DNA of 14,295 bases from Candidatus Manganitrophaceae bacterium (GTDB lineage: Bacteria; Nitrospirota; Nitrospiria; SBBL01; Manganitrophaceae). The notes under the pieces were generated by a model. That model did no database searches and was not told where the DNA came from. It was given only the letters and a program-made list of their open reading frames with translations. This document shows positions 9,798-14,295 of this stretch, piece by piece (positions within the stretch are counted from its first letter, which is position 1; every line of letters begins with the position of its first letter). The DNA lies in the NCBI GenBank assembly GCA_004297235.1, contig SCUR01000331.1, positions 1 through 14,295 on the forward strand, written 5' to 3'. The translations under genes and the position numbers were made by a program.

Positions 9798-10336
9798 AAC
9801 GATCCAAACCCGTCGAGCCGTTGATTCTTACCATCCGCGAACAGCGGGTGATTCTGGATGCCGACTTGGCGCGGCTGTATGGCGTTACGACAAAGGTTTT
9901 CAACCAAGCCATCAGACGCAACCGTCAGCGATTCCCGGAAGATTTCGCCTTTCAACTCACGGCAGATGAACTAAAATACTTGAGGTCACAATTTGTGACC
10001 TCAAGTGGGCAGACAGTTGATGAAGGAGGCAATCTTTCGAACGCATCGCAATTTGCGACCCGTTCTCACGGTGGAAGGCGTTATCGTCCTTGGGCCTTCA
10101 CCGAACATGGTGCGCTGATGGCGGCGAATATTCTTCGCAGTAAACGGGCGGTCGAGATGAGCGTCTTCGTGGTGCGGGCTTTCGTGCGGCTGCCGGAATG
10201 GAGGCAGCCAACACCAGCCATTCTCAAACGGCTGGTGGAATCGACATGGCCCTGGAGCGTGACCATGCCCTGGGCACGATCTGGCACTAGCTGCAACCGC
10301 ATCTATAGCCGCCCGCCGACCCGCCGGAGCGGCTAA
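9794..10336 (+). CDS. ORF6N domain protein with a degenerate C-terminus
   Basis: A 180-aa protein whose N-terminal 130 residues match the ORF6N domain, a KilA-N-related DNA-binding domain of phages and accessory islands: LILTIREQRVILDADLARLYGV (10-31), FNQAIRRNRQRFPEDFAFQLT (36-56), LRSQFVTSS (63-71), GGRRYRPWAFTEHGALMAANILRS (93-116), RAVEMSVFVVRAFVRL (118-133). GTG start with a good ribosome binding site and GTGA overlap with the upstream ORF. After residue 133 the sequence stops resembling the family; a family-like tail (DMALERDHALGTIWH, then PPADPPERL) can be read in another frame from about 10200, interrupted by two TAG codons. The gene has therefore most likely suffered a frameshift and decay. 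Residues 72-91 look like an insertion containing a second SQFxT segment. Two palindromes lie within the coding sequence (9978-10006, 10046-10058). Confidence 0.8.
   Translation: MKRSKPVEPLILTIREQRVILDADLARLYGVTTKVFNQAIRRNRQRFPEDFAFQLTADELKYLRSQFVTSSGQTVDEGGNLSNASQFATRSHGGRRYRPWAFTEHGALMAANILRSKRAVEMSVFVVRAFVRLPEWRQPTPAILKRLVESTWPWSVTMPWARSGTSCNRIYSRPPTRRSG
9978..10006. repeat. Perfect 13-bp inverted repeat in the ORF6N gene
   Basis: The arms ACTTGAGGTCACA (9978-9990) and TGTGACCTCAAGT (9994-10006) are exact reverse complements separated by ATT. The coding sequence here gives LRSQFVTSS. It could be a DNA operator or an RNA hairpin. Confidence 0.85.
10046..10058. repeat. Second, covarying palindrome in the ORF6N gene
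   Basis: TCGCAA-T-TTGCGA is an odd palindrome related to the core of the one at 9978-10006 (TCACAA-T-TTGTGA). The two differ at one symmetric base pair, A:T against G:C, so both remain palindromic. It encodes SQFAT. Confidence 0.7.
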
Positions 10337-10398
10337 TGCCAACCGAAGGCGATTTTGCAGAACTGAGGAAGGCGGTCAGACCGCTAGAATCAGCTACC

Positions 10399-10450
10399 TA
10401 ACGGGCCTCGCTTGCCGCCGCGTTCGATCGTTCGGCGGAAAGGTCCGTTA
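10399..10450. repeat. Long imperfect hairpin (attC-like appearance)
   Basis: TAACGGGCCT (10399-10408) pairs with AGGTCCGTTA (10441-10450) over 10 bp with one G-U pair. Inside it, CCGCCG (10415-10420) pairs with CGGCGG (10433-10438). The inner loop is asymmetric (6 against 2 nt) and the terminal loop has 12 nt. The left end reads ACCTAAC, fitting the RYYYAAC box of integron attC sites; the right end GTTACGA fits GTTRRRY only in part. No T-run follows, so it is not a classical terminator. Confidence 0.55.
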
Positions 10451-10528
10451 CGAATGAGACTTTGGACCCTTCCCCCAAACTTTCTACAAAGCATCTTTCC
10501 ACAATCCAAAGAAAAATCAAACAACCCC

Positions 10529-10537
10529 TGTCATAAT
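10529..10537 (+). promoter_or_regulatory. Candidate extended -10 promoter for the membrane protein gene
   Basis: TG-T-CATAAT (TG at 10529-10530, hexamer 10532-10537) lies about 73 nt before the ATG at 10610, in a locally AT-rich stretch. No good -35 element is visible. Confidence 0.4.
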
Positions 10538-10609
10538 AATGGGGCAAGCGGGAACCGCTTCAGCCGATTCCCCGGCTCTGAATCTCATGACGACAGGAGA
10601 GACCGAACC

Positions 10610-11626
10610 ATGCCCAAAGAGGACGTCTGGGCCATTGAAGACCCCTGGGAGAAACCTTCACCGGCTGCCAGAAAAAATCCGAAAAAGACTTTGGAAGCAA
10701 AACAGAAGCGACGGGGCGGCCATCCTGCGGTCGCTTTCAGTCTCTCCCTCTTCCTCTGGGGGGCGGGACAGATCTACAACGGCCAGGGGAAGCTCGGCGT
10801 TCTCTTCCTCCTGATCATGGCGAATTTTTATACCCTGCTGGGGATGATCTGGTTTTATGGAGGCCTCCTCGCTTCTTTGCTCGCGCCATTTCAGATCACC
10901 CCTTTTGAGATTTTCGTCGCCGGCGCCCTCTTCTATCTCTGCGGCCTGCTGCTTTGGTTCGTGAGTGCCGTTCAGGCGTATGATCAATCCGCCCGGGGAC
11001 GCCCGCCCGGGGAAAAGGGGGTCTCCTCCCTCTGGCCGCCTCTTTGTTCCCTTCTCCTGCCGGGCTGGGGACAGCTTCTGAACTGCCAGCGGAAAAAAGG
11101 GATCTTTTTTCTTCTGATGACCCTTTCCGGCCTGCTCGCGGTCCCGGCCCTCTGGGTGATCCCCCAAATATGGCCGAAGGTCGACCGCGCCGCAGAACGT
11201 CTTCTCCTGGAAAAGATCCTCCTGGCCGCCCTCTTGTTCATCCCCTTTTTCTTTCTCACCTGGATCATCGCTATTTACGATGCCGGCAGGATCGCGCTCG
11301 ACCCGGACAAAAAGGAGCCGCTGCCGAACAGGATCCGCTACGCCGTCAACCGGCTTCGGATAAAAGGATGGACGCGCGGCGTCCTGCCCCATCTGGAGGT
11401 CGTGGTGATGTTGAGCCTTTTTCTCGCGTTTTTCTTGGTCTACAGCCATTACTACTTTCCGAAAAAATTCTACGCCGATCGGCTCGGGTCGCTGCAGAGG
11501 ACGCTTTCCGAGGAGGGGATGGTGCTCCTTCCCAAAGTCATCGATCGCGCTCTTTCGGAAACAGATTCTGATCGCAAAAACGTGTTGACGCCGCTTCCCC
11601 CCTCACCACCCGCTCCCCCTCTGTAA
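10610..11626 (+). CDS. Multi-pass membrane protein with duplicated GQ..N.Q..KG motif
   Basis: A 338-aa integral membrane protein of unknown function. After a charged cytoplasmic N-terminus (1-37) it has about seven hydrophobic segments near 39-58, 64-88, 101-121, 142-155, 164-188, 204-224 and 262-281. Two copies of a turn motif occur: WGAGQIYNGQGKLG (50-63) and PGWGQLLNCQRKKG (151-164). This P/W-G-x-GQ-x-x-N-x-Q-x-x-x-G signature is typical of TM2/DUF5683-like small membrane repeats, here apparently duplicated. A soluble C-terminal part (282-323) ends in a proline-rich tail. The start is chosen by AGGAG at 10595-10599; the frame is open further upstream to a TTG at 10412, but that extension overlaps the hairpin and candidate promoter and lacks family features. 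It sits alone downstream of the decayed accessory block. The general class is clear; the function is not known. Confidence 0.75.
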   Translation: MPKEDVWAIEDPWEKPSPAARKNPKKTLEAKQKRRGGHPAVAFSLSLFLWGAGQIYNGQGKLGVLFLLIMANFYTLLGMIWFYGGLLASLLAPFQITPFEIFVAGALFYLCGLLLWFVSAVQAYDQSARGRPPGEKGVSSLWPPLCSLLLPGWGQLLNCQRKKGIFFLLMTLSGLLAVPALWVIPQIWPKVDRAAERLLLEKILLAALLFIPFFFLTWIIAIYDAGRIALDPDKKEPLPNRIRYAVNRLRIKGWTRGVLPHLEVVVMLSLFLAFFLVYSHYYFPKKFYADRLGSLQRTLSEEGMVLLPKVIDRALSETDSDRKNVLTPLPPSPPAPPL

Positions 11627-11753
11627 ACCGGCTTCTTACTCGAGCCATGGGGAATCCGGACCGCGGCATCCGACTGAAGAAGTGGTAAACTGCGTCTAAG
11701 GAAAGGTCTGCCGGACGGCCGCGCCGCAAACGCTCACGGGAGGGATTTCAAAA

Positions 11754-11957
11754 ATGGATACATCGTCGCTGATTTGGGGGATGTTGTTCGGGTCGATCGG
11801 TTTGGGTTTCTTCGTGTATGGAAAGCGGCAACGCGCGATCGTCCCGCTTCTCGCCGGGGTGGCGCTCTCCGTCCTTCCCTACTTTGTATCGAATGTCTAC
11901 CTGATGGTCGGGGTGGGGATCGCTTTGGTCGCGCTCCCCACCTTCATCAGGAGATGA
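11754..11957 (+). CDS. Small two-helix membrane protein of unknown function
   Basis: A 67-aa hydrophobic protein. A strong Shine-Dalgarno (GGGAGGG, 11738-11744) lies nine bases before the ATG. Two transmembrane helices are predicted from hydrophobicity, about residues 5-22 (LIWGMLFGSIGLGFFVYG) and 29-63 (a long hydrophobic stretch, possibly two short helices) with the positive loop KRQR at 24-27 between them and a basic end (IRR). Similar short proteins are widespread in Gram-negative genomes and are sometimes labelled 'amino acid transport protein', without experimental support that I know of. It lies 128 nt after the larger membrane protein and ends convergent with engB, 33 nt away. Confidence 0.78.
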   Translation: MDTSSLIWGMLFGSIGLGFFVYGKRQRAIVPLLAGVALSVLPYFVSNVYLMVGVGIALVALPTFIRR

Positions 11958-11962
11958 GTCGG

Positions 11963-11989
11963 GCGGTCCGGAGAAACGTTCCGATCCGC
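11963..11989. terminator. Possible bidirectional hairpin between convergent genes
   Basis: GCGGTCCGGA (11963-11972) and TCCGATCCGC (11980-11989) pair at 8 of 10 positions around a 7-nt loop. It lies exactly in the 33-nt gap between the small membrane protein gene and the end of engB. There is no T-run on either side, so termination is only suggested by position. Confidence 0.35.
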
Positions 11990-11990
11990 T

Positions 11991-12569
11991 TCATGGCCGG
12001 AGCACCACCCGCTCCACCTCTTTCCAGAGCAGATCCTTCCCCTCCTTCGCTTCCGCCGAGGTGACGATCACGTCCGAAATTCCAAATGACGCCTTGACCG
12101 CTTCGATCTGCTCTTTTCGCTGACCTCGTCCGATCTTATCGGACTTCGTCGCGACATAGAGGGTCGGCACCTGGAAGTGGTCGAGCCACTTCTTCATCTC
12201 CTGATCGAGAAAAGCGGTCGGGTGGCGAAGGTCGATCAACAGGACGATCCCCTTCAACTGTTTTCGCTTCGTCAGATAGGTTTCGATCATCGGCCCCCAC
12301 TGCATCCGCACCGACATCGGCGCCTTGGCATAGCCGTAGCCGGGAAGATCGACGAGATAAAAATTCCGATTGATCTTGAAGAAATGGATCAGCTGCGTCT
12401 TCCCCGGCGTGGAGGAGACATACGCGATTTTCCTTCCCAGGAGAAAGTTGACCAGCGACGACTTGCCGACATTCGACCGCCCGATGAAGGCGATCTCCGG
12501 AAGATGCTCCTTAGGGCAATCCTCGATCGCGGTACACCCTTTGATATATTCCACCGACGTCAGCTTCAT
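11991..12569 (-). CDS. engB: Ribosome biogenesis GTP-binding protein EngB/YsxC
   Basis: A 192-aa circularly conserved TRAFAC GTPase needed for assembly of the large ribosomal subunit. All GTPase boxes are present: G1 GRSNVGKS (30-37), G2 TPGKT (54-58), G3 DLPGYG (74-79), G4 TKSD (141-144) and G5 TSAEAKEG (170-177). The start at 12569 (MKLTSVEYIKG) matches the YsxC-type N-terminus; a longer form from TTG at 12605 would add an unconserved 12 residues (MLFGAVSC...). No strong Shine-Dalgarno precedes either start, although a purine-rich GGGAGGAG lies farther upstream. It is transcribed divergently from glgX and converges on the 67-aa membrane protein gene. Family identity is secure. Confidence 0.96.
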   Translation of the reverse strand: MKLTSVEYIKGCTAIEDCPKEHLPEIAFIGRSNVGKSSLVNFLLGRKIAYVSSTPGKTQLIHFFKINRNFYLVDLPGYGYAKAPMSVRMQWGPMIETYLTKRKQLKGIVLLIDLRHPTAFLDQEMKKWLDHFQVPTLYVATKSDKIGRGQRKEQIEAVKASFGISDVIVTSAEAKEGKDLLWKEVERVVLRP

Positions 12570-12636
12570 GAAACCGATGCTGCACGAAACGGCGCCAAAA
12601 AGCAAGCGCGTTTCTGCGTCCCCGTCTCCTCCCTCT

Positions 12637-12666
12637 TTGCATCGCGCTAAACGAAATCGCTATAAT
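12637..12666 (+). promoter_or_regulatory. Candidate promoter for glgX
   Basis: A perfect -10 hexamer TATAAT (12661-12666) with TTGCAT (12637-12642) 18 nt upstream. It would give a leader of about 130 nt before the glgX ATG at 12804. The site lies within the leader of the oppositely directed engB. Confidence 0.55.
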
Positions 12667-12676
12667 AAATTTAGAT

Positions 12677-12705
12677 ATGAAACGAAGTGAGGAGTCCCTT
12701 GTCAA
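12677..12705 (-). promoter_or_regulatory. Candidate promoter for engB
   Basis: On the minus strand a perfect -35 TTGACA (12705-12700) is followed after 17 nt by TTTCAT (12682-12677, 4 of 6 consensus bases). The expected start point near 12670 gives a leader of about 100 nt to the engB ATG. Confidence 0.45.
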
Positions 12706-12803
12706 AAGTGAAGAGATCAAGGCAAGCACCTCTTGCGTTTTAAATTCATCCCAAACCCATTCTTGAAATAAATTGAACGCCACCTTGGAAAGGAATCCCG
12801 ACC

Positions 12804-14295
12804 ATGAAAATCAAACTTTGTCCGGGCCGCTCCTACCCGCTGGGGGCCACCTGGGACGGCGAAGGGACCAACTTCGCCCTTTTCTCCGAAAATGCCACCG
12901 CGGTCGATCTCTGCCTTTATGACGACGTCTATGCCAAAGAGGCCTCCGCCGTGATCCGCCTGCGCGAGCAGACCGATCAGGTCTGGCACTGCTACCTCCC
13001 CGATGTTGCGCCGGGACAGCTCTACGGGTACCGGGTCCATGGACCGTATGAGCCGGAAAAAGGGCACCGGTTCAATCCGGCGAAACTGTTGATCGATCCT
13101 TACGCCAAGGCGATCTCCGGCAACATTCAATGGAGCGATCTCCTCTTTCCCTACCCGCTATCCGATCCGGAGAAGGATTTAAAAAAAGACGAGCGGGACG
13201 ACGGCGCCTCCGTCCCGAAAAGCGTCGTGGTCGATACCTCCTTCGACTGGGGAAACGACCGCCTTCTTCGAATCCCCTGGCACAAATCGATCATTTATGA
13301 GGTGCACGTCAAAGGCTTCACCATGCAGCATCCGGAGATCGACGAGAAAATTCGAGGGACCTATGCCGGGCTCGCCTCCGAGCCGGCGATCCGCTATCTG
13401 AAAGAGCTCGGCATCACGGCGGTCGAGCTGCTGCCGGTCCATCATCATGTCGATGACATGTATTTGATCGAAAAAGATCTCTCGAATTACTGGGGATACA
13501 ACACCATCGGATTCTTCGCCCCCGACTTCCGCTATGCCGCCTCCAACGAGCGAGGAGGCCAGGTCCACGAGTTCAAGCAGATGGTCAAGGCGCTGCATGC
13601 CGCCGGGATCGAGATGATCCTCGATGTCGTCTACAATCACACCGCCGAGGGGAACCATCTCGGTCCGATCCTCTCGTTCCGCGGCATCGACAATCTGGCC
13701 TACTACAAAACCGTCCCCGACCAACCGCGCTACTACATGGACTACACCGGCACCGGAAACAGCATGAATATGAACCACCCCCGGACGCTGCAGCTGATCA
13801 TGGATTCGCTCCGCTACTTCGTCAACGAAATGCACGTCGACGGCTTCCGCTTCGACCTCGCTTCTACATTGGCGCGGGAGCTGCACGATGTCGACCGGCT
13901 CGCCTCGTTCTTCGACATCATCCACCAAGACCCGGTCCTCTCTCAGGTGAAGCTGATCGCCGAGCCGTGGGATGTCGGCGAGGGGGGATACCAGGTCGGC
14001 AACTTTCCGGTTCTCTGGACCGAGTGGAACGGGAAGTACCGCGACACCGTCCGACGCTACTGGAAAGGAGACGACCGCCTGATCTCCGAGATGGGATGGC
14101 GGCTCACCGGCTCCAGCGATCTCTACCAGCATAACGGCCGGCGTCCGTATGCGAGCATCAACTTCATCACGGCGCACGACGGCTTCACGCTCAACGACCT
14201 GGTCAGCTACAACGAGAAGCACAACATCGCGAACGGAGAGGAAAACCGGGACGGGGTGAATGAGAACGACAGCTGGAACTGCGGGGTGGAAGGGC
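12804..14295 (+). CDS. glgX: Glycogen debranching enzyme GlgX (isoamylase-type GH13), 5' part
   Basis: The first 497 residues of an alpha-1,6-glucosidase that trims branches of glycogen or limit dextrins; the gene continues past the window end. The N-terminal CBM48 domain (PGRSYPLGATWDGEGTNFALFSENA) precedes the GH13 barrel. Catalytic regions are all visible: region I DVVYNHTAEGNHLGP, region II DGFRFDLAS (346-354, nucleophile Asp351), region III LIAEPWDVGEGGYQVG with acid Glu387, and region IV AHDGFTLNDL (His458, Asp459). The WGYNTIGFFAPDFRYA block is typical of GlgX/TreX. ATG at 12804 has AAAGGA about 10 nt upstream. No frameshift is seen. It could be TreX-type and linked to trehalose synthesis if treY/treZ lie downstream. 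A long antisense reading frame (13179-14222) is only a shadow. Confidence 0.96.
   Translation, partial: MKIKLCPGRSYPLGATWDGEGTNFALFSENATAVDLCLYDDVYAKEASAVIRLREQTDQVWHCYLPDVAPGQLYGYRVHGPYEPEKGHRFNPAKLLIDPYAKAISGNIQWSDLLFPYPLSDPEKDLKKDERDDGASVPKSVVVDTSFDWGNDRLLRIPWHKSIIYEVHVKGFTMQHPEIDEKIRGTYAGLASEPAIRYLKELGITAVELLPVHHHVDDMYLIEKDLSNYWGYNTIGFFAPDFRYAASNERGGQVHEFKQMVKALHAAGIEMILDVVYNHTAEGNHLGPILSFRGIDNLAYYKTVPDQPRYYMDYTGTGNSMNMNHPRTLQLIMDSLRYFVNEMHVDGFRFDLASTLARELHDVDRLASFFDIIHQDPVLSQVKLIAEPWDVGEGGYQVGNFPVLWTEWNGKYRDTVRRYWKGDDRLISEMGWRLTGSSDLYQHNGRRPYASINFITAHDGFTLNDLVSYNEKHNIANGEENRDGVNENDSWNCGVEG

Noticed and set aside
10336..10401. Mini-ORF of 21 codons starting in a TAATG overlap with the ORF6N stop
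   Set aside because: Too short, no family, and it follows the decayed gene tail; its stop falls in the hairpin. No evidence of expression.
11600..11614. C/T-rich stretch at the end of the membrane protein gene resembling one near 12002 at the engB 3' end
   Set aside because: The shared CACCACCCGCTCC is short and low in complexity; chance is sufficient.
12570..12605. Upstream TTG start for engB
   Set aside because: The 12 extra residues are not conserved in the family and the ATG at 12569 gives the expected N-terminus.
13179..14222. Antisense open frame of 347 codons opposite glgX
   Set aside because: The plus strand carries all GH13 catalytic motifs; the antisense product shows no recognisable domain.

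Overview
The window looks like chromosomal DNA of a GC-rich, Gram-negative, LPS-bearing bacterium. The support is a BamD-like outer-membrane assembly protein, a heptose-ADP synthase (RfaE2-type), a SurA-type periplasmic chaperone and a lipoprotein PPIase. Gene content and style, including a deoxyhypusine-synthase-like protein beside RfaE2 and Mfd followed by two parvulins, suggest Nitrospirota or a related lineage. That placement is an inference from memory, not proven by the sequence.

Layout. (1) 1-2587, plus strand: the C-terminal part of bamD, then a precorrin-2 dehydrogenase (siroheme synthesis), a deoxyhypusine-synthase-like protein and the RfaE2 heptose adenylyltransferase. The last three are joined by ATGA stop/start overlaps, so they are probably one operon. 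(2) 2588-2721: an extended -10 promoter candidate and two tracts of 7-nt repeats. (3) 2722-8064: mfd, a SurA/PpiC lipoprotein and a SurA-like periplasmic chaperone, all overlapping. (4) 8361-8879: a hemerythrin-like protein with a strong ribosome binding site. (5) 8940-10450: a decayed accessory module. It has a good sigma70-type promoter, an adenine-specific DNA methyltransferase with its middle deleted, a 68-aa unknown ORF and an ORF6N-domain gene with an out-of-frame tail, followed by a long hairpin. (6) 10610-11957: a multi-pass membrane protein with a duplicated GQ/NGQ-type motif and a 67-aa membrane protein. (7) 11991-14295: engB on the minus strand, divergent from a glycogen debranching enzyme gene (glgX) that runs off the window.

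How the genes work together: the core blocks serve envelope biogenesis (BamD, RfaE2, SurA, PpiC), siroheme supply, transcription-coupled repair (Mfd), ribosome assembly (EngB) and glycogen breakdown (GlgX). The accessory block appears to be a remnant of a restriction-modification-type locus.

Most notable non-gene signals: a short repeat at 1096-1134 and 6279-6317 that is inserted in the same reading frame in two unrelated genes; two palindromes inside the ORF6N gene that differ by a compensatory base-pair change; and a 52-nt hairpin at 10399-10450 with some resemblance to an integron attC site. I found no clear complete new defence system, and no tRNA, rRNA, CRISPR array or intact insertion sequence.
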